From Chlorobiota bacterium (GTDB taxonomy: Bacteria > Bacteroidota > Ignavibacteria > OLB7): a stretch of 64,000 nucleotides of DNA. Both the position numbers and the translations under genes were made by a program. The stretch is from positions 1,302,001 to 1,366,000 of the forward strand of contig JADJXR010000001.1 of assembly GCA_016710285.1 (NCBI GenBank), written 5' to 3'. How positions within the stretch are numbered: position 1 is the stretch's first letter; the number at the start of each line of letters is the position of its first letter. Shown here in pieces: positions 35,147 to 44,186 of this stretch. The notes below the pieces were generated by a model. That model was not told the origin of the DNA, made no database searches, and was given only the letters and a program-made list of their open reading frames with translations.

Positions 35147-38100
35147 ATGCAAGCTCTTGTTGATTTTCTGAACCACGGCACGCTGCCGATGATTGGCCGC
35201 CATGACGTTATCTACCAGATTATGCACACGGTGGATAACGCCCCCGAAAGCGGTGGGCTGCACACGCTTCTGCTAATTGGCGAAGCGGGGGTTGGGAAAA
35301 GTAGAGTTGTGGAAGGGGTTCGCGAGCCAATGGAGCAAGCCGGGGGGCTGGTGGTGGCCGCACGCATTTTGCCGGAAGCAACGCTATCGCTTGCCCCGGC
35401 GCTTGCACGCTCGCTGGAAGGTTCGGAAACTGCGCAAACACTGCTGCGCCAGGAAGTTGCCGCCACGATTGGGGATGTAATTGCCGCGCTGCGCCGGTTA
35501 TCGCGGCTGCGGCCAATGCTGGTGGTGATCGAGGACACCCACCTGCTGGAAGGGGATGGAGTTCGCCAACTTGGGCTGTTGCTGGAAGGCTTGGCCGACG
35601 AAACCCTGACGATACTCTGCTCCACCCGCCCCTCCACTAACTCCATCGGCACGTTGCTGGAGCGGTATCCATTCCGGCAGATTGACCTGCGGGGGCTTTC
35701 CCCTGTGGAAATCGGCGAACTGTGGTCGCGATTGTTCGGCACCACCCCCACCCCAGCAATCACCGACGCACTTGCCCGGCTGACGACCGGGAACCCGCTT
35801 GCGCTGCGGTCGGGGCTTCGCGGGGCGGTGACGGCTGGGCTGATTGCCCAAACCGCTGGATCGGGCCAATACCTGCTGGATTCCGATGATGCCACGTTTA
35901 TCGCCCACATTGAACGAAGCTCCAAACGAATCGGCGAAGGGATGGCCGCCCACCTTCTTCCGGAGGAACGCGCCGCCGCCGAACGCCTTGCATGGCTGGG
36001 GGAAGCGTTCGCACGCGAATCCGCCGCCGAACTGCTGCGCGGGATGCCGCACGCGGAATCGGCACTGGAACGATTGCTCTTCCGGGGAATCGTGCAGCCC
36101 CACCCAATGCCCGCCACACCGCTGCCGGGGATCCATTCCGAAGGGAACGATTTTCCGGCAAGCTCCCACCCCTTGCTGTCGTTCACCCATACCCTTCTGC
36201 ACCGCTATTTCTTGGACAACTCCAACCCCGACCTTGCCCAACTCTGCGGGGTGATTGCCAGCGACCTTCCACTTTACTCCTACCTGCTTGTTGACACCAT
36301 CGGCGAACGAATCGCCCAGCTTGCCTTGCCGGAATCAACCGCGCTGGCACTGCTTGGGCGGATACGAAAAATGGCGGCCGGCGCGTTGGAGATCAGCGAC
36401 CTGGCAACAACCCGGCGGATGGTGGGCCATTCCCTGAAGTTGCTTGAACGATTCGGCGCGGGGAAGCAAAGCGAGGAATGGCAGGCGGAGCAGGTTCAAG
36501 CCCTGATTATGCAGTACGTGATGGCACGGGCCGACACCGATGCCGAGCGTTGCACCACGCTTTGCGCCCAGTTGGATGCGCTGACCGCCGCGCCAGCAAC
36601 CGAACACCACGCCACGCTCCGCATTGCCGCGTTGATGAGAATGATGGCGCAATACCCGCAGCAGCGGCCCACCTACTTGCAGGAAGCAATCGAGCTTTCC
36701 AAGCGTTTCCCGCCGATTCGAGGGGCACGGTTCTTCCTCCTTTTTCTTGCCAACGTGGCCTTGCGGGCCAGCAACGAAGGGCAGCACGAAGAGATTCGGT
36801 TGGTGGAGCAGGAGTTCCAGCAGGCACGCCAACTTCCAATAGGGAAGAAGCAGATGGAGATGCTGTGGGGATATATCGGCCCGCCGTTGCTGCGGGTGTT
36901 CGACACCCACGACGAGCTACAGGAACGCCGCACGCTCCTTGCCGATTTGCAAAGCCGCCGCGGGTGGAACATCCTTCAGCGGGAAAGCCTTGCCAAGCAC
37001 TCCATTGCTTTCCATGATGCAATCGGCGAGCCGGACACGGCCTTGCGGGTGTTGGAACATTGGGGTGAGGTTATCCGCGAGCATGATGGAGTATCGGCCC
37101 ACTACGGCTCGCAAATTGTTCGCATCCACGTTCTTGCCGCGCTTGGCGCACCGCTGGCGCAGCTGCAGGAATCCACCGATGCGATGCTGGCCGGCAGCCC
37201 CGCCAATCACCAACGGATCCTTCGCCATTTTATCGGAGCATCGCTTGCCACCATTGGGCTGCTGCGTGGCGAACCGGCGTGGGGGCTGGCGATGTTGGAG
37301 CAGTCTCCAGAAGGGCGAACGATCCTGCTTCCTTCCACCGAGCTTGGCGTGCGGTTGGCATCGGGAACCGCCACGCTCCCCACCCCCGCCGAACGTGCCG
37401 ACCGCCCCGAGGTTGCCCGCGACCTTGCGCTGCTTCTTGACCTGCTTGCCAAACCAACTTCCCCGGGATCAATTCTTGAAGCCGCGCGGCGATTGCTTGC
37501 CCGGCCATTGCTCCGCATTGAGGACCTGACACTGCTGCAAACCGTGATCCAGCTGCTGGAGTGGAAGGCCGGGAATCAGGTGATGGAGGAGGTGATGGAA
37601 GGATTGCGGGCCGATCTGCGCCGCGTGGTGACGCAGGGGCTTGCATGGCTGCAGCAACAACGAATCGCCGCGTACATGCCGCCGCTGATTGCGCTGGCCC
37701 AGAAAGTGCTTCCGGCAAAAGAGGTGAAAGCGTGGCGGGGGAAATGCGCAGGAATCCAGCGCGAGCGCGACGCGCAGTTGCGGGCAATGAAAGGGGATGG
37801 GCGCATCGCCGTCACGATGGTGGGGGTGATTGCCGTGCAACTCCCCGGCCAGGAGCCAAAGAAGATCACCGGGGCGCGGGCGCGCACGGTGCTGGGGCTG
37901 ATGGTTGCCGCCCAGCTTGCGGACCGCCCCCTTACCCACCGCGATTTCTGCGCCATTGCCACCGGCGAAGCGGACCCCGAACGCGCCCGCAACGTGGTGT
38001 ACGTCCGGCTGCACGACCTGCGTGAGCTAATCGGCCCAGATGCAATCCTTACCGAGCCAGAGCTTGCCCCCAGGCTGAACCCCGCCACCGTTCGGGTTGA

Positions 38101-38476
38101 TTTGTTGGAGGCGCACCAGCATCTGGTCCAGGCAAAAAATTTGTTGCGTGGCGGCGCGTTGTACCGCGTTGTTCCGGCATTGCTTCGCGCCCAGGGGCTG
38201 CTGCGGGGCAAGGTCCCGTTCCCCGGGTTGTACGAGGAGATGTTCGAGGCCGCACGAGAAGAGATCGAAAGCATGATGCGGGAGACGACGCTGCGCACCG
38301 CACGCGCACTGCTGCGCGAAAAGGACACAGAGAACGCCACCCGATTGCTCAGCAACAGCCTTGCGGCCATGCCCGAGGACGAAGAGATTTCCGAGCTGCT
38401 TCAGCAAGGATTATCGGAGCAGGGAAAGCGAACCGAGGCCGAGCGGGTCAGGATGACGGCGGCGGAAATGGAGTAA
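35147..38476 (+). CDS. AAA-type ATPase fused to C-terminal winged helix and BTAD domain (large transcriptional regulator)
   Basis: 1109 residues. Walker A GEAGVGKS is at 45-52 (LLLIGEAGVGKSRVVEG) and Walker B LVVIEDTH at about 125-132, as in the STAND/AAA ATPase of LuxR-LAL and SARP regulators. A long helical, TPR-like middle region follows (300-880). At about 900-1000 comes a winged-helix-like segment (VGVIAVQLPG, ARTVLGLMVAAQLADRPLTHRDF, RNVVYVRLHDLRELIG). The last 110 or so residues resemble the bacterial transcriptional activator domain. In SARPs the DNA-binding and BTAD parts usually come before the ATPase; here the order is reversed. A strong Shine-Dalgarno (GGAGGG, 35135-35140) lies 6 nt before the ATG at 35147 and fixes the start. 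Confidence 0.8.
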   Translation: MQALVDFLNHGTLPMIGRHDVIYQIMHTVDNAPESGGLHTLLLIGEAGVGKSRVVEGVREPMEQAGGLVVAARILPEATLSLAPALARSLEGSETAQTLLRQEVAATIGDVIAALRRLSRLRPMLVVIEDTHLLEGDGVRQLGLLLEGLADETLTILCSTRPSTNSIGTLLERYPFRQIDLRGLSPVEIGELWSRLFGTTPTPAITDALARLTTGNPLALRSGLRGAVTAGLIAQTAGSGQYLLDSDDATFIAHIERSSKRIGEGMAAHLLPEERAAAERLAWLGEAFARESAAELLRGMPHAESALERLLFRGIVQPHPMPATPLPGIHSEGNDFPASSHPLLSFTHTLLHRYFLDNSNPDLAQLCGVIASDLPLYSYLLVDTIGERIAQLALPESTALALLGRIRKMAAGALEISDLATTRRMVGHSLKLLERFGAGKQSEEWQAEQVQALIMQYVMARADTDAERCTTLCAQLDALTAAPATEHHATLRIAALMRMMAQYPQQRPTYLQEAIELSKRFPPIRGARFFLLFLANVALRASNEGQHEEIRLVEQEFQQARQLPIGKKQMEMLWGYIGPPLLRVFDTHDELQERRTLLADLQSRRGWNILQRESLAKHSIAFHDAIGEPDTALRVLEHWGEVIREHDGVSAHYGSQIVRIHVLAALGAPLAQLQESTDAMLAGSPANHQRILRHFIGASLATIGLLRGEPAWGLAMLEQSPEGRTILLPSTELGVRLASGTATLPTPAERADRPEVARDLALLLDLLAKPTSPGSILEAARRLLARPLLRIEDLTLLQTVIQLLEWKAGNQVMEEVMEGLRADLRRVVTQGLAWLQQQRIAAYMPPLIALAQKVLPAKEVKAWRGKCAGIQRERDAQLRAMKGDGRIAVTMVGVIAVQLPGQEPKKITGARARTVLGLMVAAQLADRPLTHRDFCAIATGEADPERARNVVYVRLHDLRELIGPDAILTEPELAPRLNPATVRVDLLEAHQHLVQAKNLLRGGALYRVVPALLRAQGLLRGKVPFPGLYEEMFEAAREEIESMMRETTLRTARALLREKDTENATRLLSNSLAAMPEDEEISELLQQGLSEQGKRTEAERVRMTAAEME

Positions 38477-38496
38477 CGAACGGAAGAGCCAGCCGG

Positions 38497-39198
38497 CTAC
38501 TCCATCGGGCTTCGTTCATGCCACAACCAATGCCCGCCGCGAATTCCTTCCACGTTGGAGATGATGGAGACATCGGGGGGAAGTTCCAGCGTCACTTTCT
38601 TGGCATTGCCGCCGCCAAGATAGAGATGGTCGAAGTGCGTTAGCGTGCGGAGCGCGGCAATCGCGATTTCTATTCGGCTGTTCCACTTGCTGTTTCCCGC
38701 TTCTTTGCGGGCAGCGTTCCCAAGCTGTTGTTCGTAGGTTTCCCCTTTCCGGAACGGGTGGTGGGCAAGCTCCAGATGCGGCCCCAATCGCCCATCTTCA
38801 AACAGCGATGTTCCGAAGCCGGTTCCCAGCGTTATCACCATCTCCACCCCTTTCCCCTGAATCGCCGCCAGCCCTTGGACGTCGGCATCGTTAGCGGCCC
38901 GGGTTGGGAAGCCCAGCAGCAGTTGGAAGGCCGTCACCAGATTCAGCCCAACCAACGAGGGGTCCAAGTTTGCGGCGGTGCGGATCACCCCGCCGCGCAC
39001 CACCCCGGGGAAGCCAACAGAAACGTGGGTGAACTCCGGCAGCGATTGCACCAAGTTGGCAACGGTTTCCAACAACGCGTCGGGGGTGCATGGTTGCGGT
39101 GTTTCGATGCGGACGCGCTCGGTCAGCATCTCCCCCGATTCGCCCAGCACCGCCCCTTTGATTCCGCTTCCGCCAATGTCAATGGATAAAATCTTCAT
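38497..39198 (-). CDS. ROK family kinase, probable polyphosphate glucokinase
   Basis: 233 residues. The phosphate-1 loop DIGGSGIKG is at the N-terminus. SVGFPGVVRGG, AANDADVQG (catalytic Asp region) and TLGTGFGTSLF follow, as in polyphosphate glucokinases of the ROK superfamily, which phosphorylate glucose with polyphosphate or ATP. The length (about 235) matches this subgroup rather than classical ROK kinases of about 300. I preferred the ATG at 39198 (MKILSIDIGG) over 39204, because a purine-rich GAGAAG lies at a proper distance only from the second. It follows the YkgJ gene by 83 bp on the same strand and is convergent with the AAA regulator, 20 bp apart. Confidence 0.82.
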   Translation of the reverse strand: MKILSIDIGGSGIKGAVLGESGEMLTERVRIETPQPCTPDALLETVANLVQSLPEFTHVSVGFPGVVRGGVIRTAANLDPSLVGLNLVTAFQLLLGFPTRAANDADVQGLAAIQGKGVEMVITLGTGFGTSLFEDGRLGPHLELAHHPFRKGETYEQQLGNAARKEAGNSKWNSRIEIAIAALRTLTHFDHLYLGGGNAKKVTLELPPDVSIISNVEGIRGGHWLWHERSPME

Positions 39199-39281
39199 GG
39201 TCATCTTCTCTCGGTTCGTCGCGATGATTAGGTAAAGTCAACGGTGGCAAAGAAACAACCTCACCACGAAATAGCAAACCG

Positions 39282-39587
39282 TCAGCCGGCAGATTCTTTG
39301 GGCGATGGCTGCGTGAGTATCTCCAGTTGGGTTAGGTAGTTGAAGGCTTCGTCGGAGTTGGTGCCGCACATCGTTGGCGACGGCATCAGCCCCACGCAGA
39401 CCGCGGGCCGCGATGGCAGCCCGAACAGTTTGCAGCGGTTGTCGGCCGTTAGCTGCACGCAGCGGACACCGGCGGGCTTCCCGTTCGGCATCCCCGGAAT
39501 TGGCGAGCTGATGGAGGGGGCAATGCAGCACGCCCCGCAGCCAGCGCGGCAGGAAATTTCGGGAGGGATGGAAGAGCGGTTATTCAT
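39282..39587 (-). CDS. YkgJ/UPF0153 family cysteine-cluster protein
   Basis: 101 residues. The motif CRAGCGACCIAPS holds the N-terminal cysteine cluster (CxxxCxxCC). Further cysteines sit in GVRCVQLTADNRCKLFG and RPAVCVGL. This family is predicted to bind zinc or an Fe-S cluster; its function is unknown. The length is typical. It is likely the first gene of a two-gene unit with the ROK kinase. Confidence 0.88.
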   Translation of the reverse strand: MNNRSSIPPEISCRAGCGACCIAPSISSPIPGMPNGKPAGVRCVQLTADNRCKLFGLPSRPAVCVGLMPSPTMCGTNSDEAFNYLTQLEILTQPSPKESAG

Positions 39588-39663
39588 TGAATGAACGATG
39601 CGTGAACCATGGCCAGCAGAGCAAGCCCAAAAGGAGCCTGCACAGGGGGGATAAAAACCGTTG

Positions 39664-39708
39664 AACGTTTATAAAACATTTATAAAACGTTTATAAATTA
39701 TAAACGTT
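39664..39708 (+). promoter_or_regulatory. Operator-like 11-bp repeats upstream of the Fic gene
   Basis: Three direct 11-bp repeats start at 39664 (AACGTTTATAA), 39675 (AACATTTATAA) and 39686 (AACGTTTATAA). An inverted copy TTATAAACGTT follows at 39698-39708. Thus 39686-39708 is a palindrome with 11-bp arms around one central base. The spacing of one helical turn places all copies on one face of the DNA. It ends 31 bp before the ATG of the Fic protein, whose C-terminal part is winged-helix-like; autoregulation is inferred. Confidence 0.75.
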
Positions 39709-39739
39709 ATGTTTGAAGCCGTTTAACCAACGATCCGTT

Positions 39740-41119
39740 ATGAGATTTCCAGCAATTCCGCCAAATACTGAGGAACTTTTCCGCACGCTCGGCAAAGCCG
39801 AAAACTCTGGAGAGCGGCTTATGCAGATTGCCATGGCCCAGTTTGGCCCCGCGCCCAACCACCAATATCGCCACTGGGACACCTTGCGCCATCTGCAGCC
39901 ACCGGAAGGCTTCACCCTTGAAGAGTGGTGGCTGGGGATTCGCCTAGCACGCCAATCGTTAAGCCGCACGCTGCCGATCACCGACAGCCACGGCAACCCC
40001 TTTTTCTTCACCATGACCGACCCCGGGTTACACTACTTACGGCTCATTGACAGCCAAGCAAGCGGCACAATTGCCGACTGGCCAGCATTGGAGAACGAAC
40101 GCGAGCGGGAACGCCACATTAAGCGGTCGTTGATTGAGGAGGCGATTCAATCCAGCCGATTTGAAGGGGCCGTGACAACCCGCAAAGTGGCAAAGGAGAT
40201 GATCATAACCCAACGGAAGCCACGGAGCCGTTCGGAGCAGATGATCCTCAACAACTACAACGCCATGCAGTTCATTGGCGAAGTCAAGAAGGCAAGGTTG
40301 ACACCAGACATCATTCTTGAGCTGCAACGGATACTCACCCACGGCACTCTTGATGACCCCTCCGCCGCAGGGCGTTTCCGGCGGCCCGATGAGCGGGTGG
40401 TTATGGTGGATATACAGGATAACGAAGAACTCCACATCCCCCCCGATGCTGCCGAGATGGAATCGCGCATCCAGCAGCTGTGCGACGTTGCGAACCAGCC
40501 GGATGATCTGGCATCGGGCGCGCCGTATATCCATCCTGTTGTCCGTTCCATTCTGCTCCATTTCTGGCTGGCCTACAACCACCCGTTTGTTGATGGCAAC
40601 GGGCGAACGGCACGGGCATTGTTCTACTGGTCCATGGCGCACCGTGGCTATTGGCTGTGCGAGTATCTGACGATCTCCAGCATCCTTACTAAAGCACCAG
40701 CGAAGTACTTTCGGTCGTTCCTTTATACCGAGACCGACAACAACGACGCGACCTACTTCGTGCTGGCTCAGCTTGGCGTGATTGAGCAAGCCTTGAACGT
40801 GCTCCGCAAACAATTGGAGCAGAAATCACGCGCCCAGAAGAAGGTAACAGCAGCCTTGCAGCAAGTGAACGAAGCATCGCGGCTATTGAACCCACGCCAG
40901 ATTGCATTGCTGACCCACGCCATGACCCACGCCAACTCCGCCTACACCATCCACACCCACATGAAGGCTCATTCCGTAACCTACTTGACCGCACGCACCG
41001 ACCTTCTGAAACTGGTGGAGAGCGGATTGCTTGAACAGCGAAAAACTGGCAAGACCCTTTACTTCAGCCTATCCCCCAACGCCAAACAGCAGTTATCGCA
41101 ATTGCAGAAAAAAGGGTGA
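39740..41119 (+). CDS. Fic family protein (AMPylator-type) with winged-helix tail
   Basis: 459 residues. The Fic core motif HPFVDGNGRT is complete (about 281-290), so the catalytic His and the phosphate-binding Gly/Asn/Arg are present. The N-terminal inhibitory helix motif SSRFEG (about 138-143), S/T-xxx-E-G/N, marks a class II self-inhibited Fic protein with an intramolecular antitoxin. A C-terminal winged-helix-like region (LLTHAMTHANSAYTIHTH, LTARTDLLKLVESGLLEQR) could bind DNA. Fic enzymes transfer AMP or related groups to target proteins. I chose ATG 39740; a TTG at 39713 would start nine codons earlier. Operator-like repeats lie directly upstream. It is divergent from the YkgJ gene. Confidence 0.9.
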   Translation: MRFPAIPPNTEELFRTLGKAENSGERLMQIAMAQFGPAPNHQYRHWDTLRHLQPPEGFTLEEWWLGIRLARQSLSRTLPITDSHGNPFFFTMTDPGLHYLRLIDSQASGTIADWPALENERERERHIKRSLIEEAIQSSRFEGAVTTRKVAKEMIITQRKPRSRSEQMILNNYNAMQFIGEVKKARLTPDIILELQRILTHGTLDDPSAAGRFRRPDERVVMVDIQDNEELHIPPDAAEMESRIQQLCDVANQPDDLASGAPYIHPVVRSILLHFWLAYNHPFVDGNGRTARALFYWSMAHRGYWLCEYLTISSILTKAPAKYFRSFLYTETDNNDATYFVLAQLGVIEQALNVLRKQLEQKSRAQKKVTAALQQVNEASRLLNPRQIALLTHAMTHANSAYTIHTHMKAHSVTYLTARTDLLKLVESGLLEQRKTGKTLYFSLSPNAKQQLSQLQKKG

Positions 41120-41172
41120 GCGATTGGGAACGCTGCCGCGCCGACTGCTGGCCATGCATTTCTCCTGCTGAC

Positions 41173-41220
41173 AATTTGCTCAATGCCCTGAGCAAATTAT
41201 CTCAATGCCCTGAGTAAATT
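41173..41220 (+). promoter_or_regulatory. Two tandem inverted repeats upstream of the DUF4143 ATPase
   Basis: AATTTGCTCA (41173-41182) and TGAGCAAATT (41189-41198) are perfect 10-bp arms around ATGCCC. A second, imperfect copy (ATCTCA ATGCCC TGAGTAAATT) follows directly to 41220. It ends 32 bp before the ATG. Either an operator or a hairpin leader; no T-run, so terminator function is unlikely. Confidence 0.65.
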
Positions 41221-41252
41221 GTTTTGGTTCTGTTTTCAACGATTTCCACACG

Positions 41253-42458
41253 ATGTACGCCCGACCACTGCTTCAGAAATTGCTTAGCCGCTTGGCCGAA
41301 CCTCGGCGATATATCCAGGTGCTGCTGGGGCCGCGGCAAGTTGGGAAAACCACCCTTGCACGCCAGGCCGCCCAGCGTTTGAACGTCCCCACACACTTCG
41401 CAAGCGCCGACGAGCCCGCGTTAAAAGGGGAGGCCTGGATTGCCCAGCAATGGGAAATCGCGCGGCTGCTTTGCCACAAAGCTGAAGGAACCACAACCCC
41501 AGCGTTGTTGGTGATAGATGAGCTCCAAAAAATTTCAGGATGGTCCGAGTCGGTGAAGCGGCTGTGGGATGAGGATTCCGCAACCGGCCTTCCGCTGAAC
41601 GTCCTGTTTTTAGGTTCCTCGCCATTGCTGGTGCAGAAAGGGCTAACCGAGAGCCTGGCGGGAAGGTTCGAGGTGCTGCGCGCCCCGCACTGGTCCTTCA
41701 CCGAAATGCAGGAAGCGTTTGGATGGAACCTTCAGCAATTCATCTACTTCGGTGGATACCCGGGCAGCGCGTCGCTGGTTGGCGACGAGGAGCGTTGGCG
41801 GCGATACCTGCTGGACTCCTTGATTGAACCCACCATCGCCCGCGATGTGCTGCTGACAACCCGGGTGGATAAACCGATCCTTCTGCGGCGATTGTTCCAC
41901 CTTGCTTGCCAATACTCTGGGCAGATACTCTCTTATCAAAAAATGGTGGGCCAGCTTCAGGATGCAGGGAACACCACAACGCTGGCCGGCTATCTTGATT
42001 TGCTGGCGGGCGTTGGCATGGTGGCTGGGCTTCAGAAATATGCCGGCGAGCACGTTCGGCAGCGTGCTTCAAGCCCCAAACTTCACGTTTTCAACACCGC
42101 GTTAATGACCGCCCTATCCCCCCACTCCTTCGCCGAAGCACTCCACAATCGCCAGTGGTGGGGGCGATTAACCGAGTCGGCAGTGGGCGCGCATTTGCTG
42201 AACACCGCCCAAGAACAGCAGGGTGAGGTGATGTACTGGCGAGAGCGAAATCTGGAAGTAGATTTTGTTGTTCAGCACGGCAAAACGCTTCTGGCATTGG
42301 AGGTGAAAAGCGGTGCTTCTGCCGAGAAGTTATCGGGGATACAGGCATTCAACAAACAGTTCGGGCAACAGGCAGGGAAGGTGCGAATGCTGCTGGTGGG
42401 AACCGGCGGAATGGCCGTCGAGCAATTCCTGACGATGCCAACCCTGCTCCAATCCTAA
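41253..42458 (+). CDS. AAA ATPase with DUF4143 C-terminal domain
   Basis: 401 residues. Walker A GPRQVGKTT is at 26-34 and Walker B LLVIDELQ at about 85-92. FLGSSPLLVQKG and GRFEVLRAPHWSFTEM are typical of the family, and the C-terminal region ends in a DUF4143/nuclease-like ALEVKSGASAEKLSGIQAF. Many homologues are found in bacteria and archaea, often as lone, transferred genes; their role is unknown. The EVKSG motif resembles the PD-ExK nuclease half-motif. It is 133 bp after the Fic gene, with an inverted-repeat element between them. Confidence 0.88.
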   Translation: MYARPLLQKLLSRLAEPRRYIQVLLGPRQVGKTTLARQAAQRLNVPTHFASADEPALKGEAWIAQQWEIARLLCHKAEGTTTPALLVIDELQKISGWSESVKRLWDEDSATGLPLNVLFLGSSPLLVQKGLTESLAGRFEVLRAPHWSFTEMQEAFGWNLQQFIYFGGYPGSASLVGDEERWRRYLLDSLIEPTIARDVLLTTRVDKPILLRRLFHLACQYSGQILSYQKMVGQLQDAGNTTTLAGYLDLLAGVGMVAGLQKYAGEHVRQRASSPKLHVFNTALMTALSPHSFAEALHNRQWWGRLTESAVGAHLLNTAQEQQGEVMYWRERNLEVDFVVQHGKTLLALEVKSGASAEKLSGIQAFNKQFGQQAGKVRMLLVGTGGMAVEQFLTMPTLLQS

Positions 42459-42505
42459 CCGGATTGCCGATTGAATTTCCCCGCCGAAAAAACCAACCAA
42501 AAAAT

Positions 42506-42545
42506 CAACCGCCACTGCGCGCTTGCCTGCGTGCAGTGGCGGTTG
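42506..42545 (-). terminator. Intrinsic terminator of hflX
   Basis: A perfect 13-bp stem (CAACCGCCACTGC / GCAGTGGCGGTTG). On the minus strand it is followed by ATTTTTTGG and a second T-run. It lies about 40 bp after the hflX stop codon. Confidence 0.75.
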
Positions 42546-42582
42546 GTTTGATGATCCTTCCCCCTCCGTTATCCGGCATCCA

Positions 42583-43911
42583 TTACCCCGCTTCCGTCTC
42601 TGCCGGAATCCCCTGGATTGTGGCGGCTTGGGCCAGTGCCAAGTAATGCTCAACATGGTCCAGAACCTTCGGGCTGTAGCGGATGTGAAGATAGACGAAG
42701 TCGTTATCGTACCGCTTTTCCAACACGTCGGCGTGGTCGTGCAGCCGGGCAAGGGCGTGCCATTTCGCAATCGGGGCCCGCACAATCCGCTCCACCAACG
42801 ACGACTCAATCCTTTCGGCCAGCTTGTCGCGCAGGGCCACGATGTTGAAGCCGCGCATGGCCGAGATCATCACCGCGTCGGGGTACCGCTCGTTCATCTC
42901 CAACAACATCTCGCTCCCTTTCGGCAGGGCATCCACTTTGTTGAAGACCATGATGGTTGGGATTCCGGACGCGTCAATGTCGGCAAGGGTGGATTCCACC
43001 ACCGAGATTTGCTCCATCAGCGATGGCGAGGCGATGTCAACAACGTGCAGCAGAAGGTCGGCCTCGCGGACCTCGGCAAGGGTGCTGCGGAAGCTGGCCA
43101 CAAGGTGGGGCGGCAGCTTGCGGATAAACCCGACGGTATCGCTCAGCAAGGCTTTGCGGTCGTTGGCAACTTCAATCTGGCGGACGGTGGTGTCCAGCGT
43201 GGCGAACAGGCGGTCCTCGGCGTGAACATCGGCCCCGGAAAGCTCCCGCATCAGCGTTGATTTCCCGGCGTTGGTGTATCCCACCAGTGCAATCTTGAAC
43301 ATCTCGCTTCGCCCTTTCCGTTGGGTTTCGCGCTGCTGCTCAATCTTCTCCAGCTTCTCCCGCAGGAGCGAGATTCGGGTGCGGATCAATCGGCGGTCGG
43401 TTTCAATCTGGGTTTCGCCCGGGCCTTTGGTCCCAATTCCGCCGTACTGTTTGGACAAGTGGGTCCATTGGCGGGTAAGGCGTGGCAGCATATACTGAAG
43501 CTGCGCAAGCTCCACTTGGGTGCGTGCTTCGCTGCTGCGTGCGCGCCCGGCAAAGATGTCCAGGATTAGCCCCGAGCGGTCCACAATCTTCCGCTTGATG
43601 ACGCGTTCAAGGTTGCGCGCCTGCATCGGCGAAAGGTCATCATCCACCACCACAAGGTTGATCCCCTCCTCCTCCACAATTTCGGCCAACTCCTCGGCCT
43701 TCCCTTTTCCGATAAAGAACGCCCCATCCTGGCGTGGCAATCCCTGCACAACTTTCAGCACCGTGTCGGCGCCGGCGGTGTCAACCAGCAGTTCTAATTC
43801 GTTCAAATGTTCCAGCGTCTGCTCGCGGCTGTTCGCGCCTTGGGCAAGCCCCACAAGCAGGGCGCGTTCGCGGGCGTTCTGGACGATCGTGTGAAGTTTT
43901 TGTTCGGTCAA
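42583..43911 (-). CDS. hflX: GTPase HflX
   Basis: 442 residues. The N-terminal HflX domain has DGAFFIGKGKAEELAE and LVVVDDDLSPMQARNLER. A coiled-coil linker follows with KGPGETQIETDRR, a strong HflX signature. The GTPase domain has G1 GYTNAGKST, G3 DTVGFIRKLP and G4 FNKVD. HflX binds the 50S subunit and splits stalled ribosomes, notably under stress. The apparent start is TTG at 43911; no better ATG is in frame. It has its own terminator. Confidence 0.95.
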   Translation of the reverse strand: MTEQKLHTIVQNARERALLVGLAQGANSREQTLEHLNELELLVDTAGADTVLKVVQGLPRQDGAFFIGKGKAEELAEIVEEEGINLVVVDDDLSPMQARNLERVIKRKIVDRSGLILDIFAGRARSSEARTQVELAQLQYMLPRLTRQWTHLSKQYGGIGTKGPGETQIETDRRLIRTRISLLREKLEKIEQQRETQRKGRSEMFKIALVGYTNAGKSTLMRELSGADVHAEDRLFATLDTTVRQIEVANDRKALLSDTVGFIRKLPPHLVASFRSTLAEVREADLLLHVVDIASPSLMEQISVVESTLADIDASGIPTIMVFNKVDALPKGSEMLLEMNERYPDAVMISAMRGFNIVALRDKLAERIESSLVERIVRAPIAKWHALARLHDHADVLEKRYDNDFVYLHIRYSPKVLDHVEHYLALAQAATIQGIPAETEAG

Positions 43912-44047
43912 ATCGAGCGTTGATAAAGAAGAATGAATTTGGCAGATGCCACGCTTTCGGCAAGTGAGTTCAGGGCTTCTGCGGGCGCACGCATCATGGC
44001 TGCCGTGCGGTTGGGCGAAGCTACGAAGCGTTTGCTACCGCACAAAC

Positions 44048-44070
44048 AACACTTCCCCAAAAGAAGTGTT
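44048..44070. other. Short inverted repeat between hflX and the AraC gene
   Basis: AACACTTC and GAAGTGTT form perfect 8-bp arms around CCCAAAA, about 120 bp upstream of the AraC start and about 140 bp upstream of the hflX start. It could be an operator for either; function unknown. Confidence 0.35.
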
Positions 44071-44186
44071 TCCGCCAACCCGGCCGCGGGTAACTTACGG
44101 ATGGTTGACGGGTTGATGGCCTACAGAATTATCCCAACCGTATTGTCCCAACTATCGGCAGCTGCTCCGGCTCTCCATTTCCCGCA

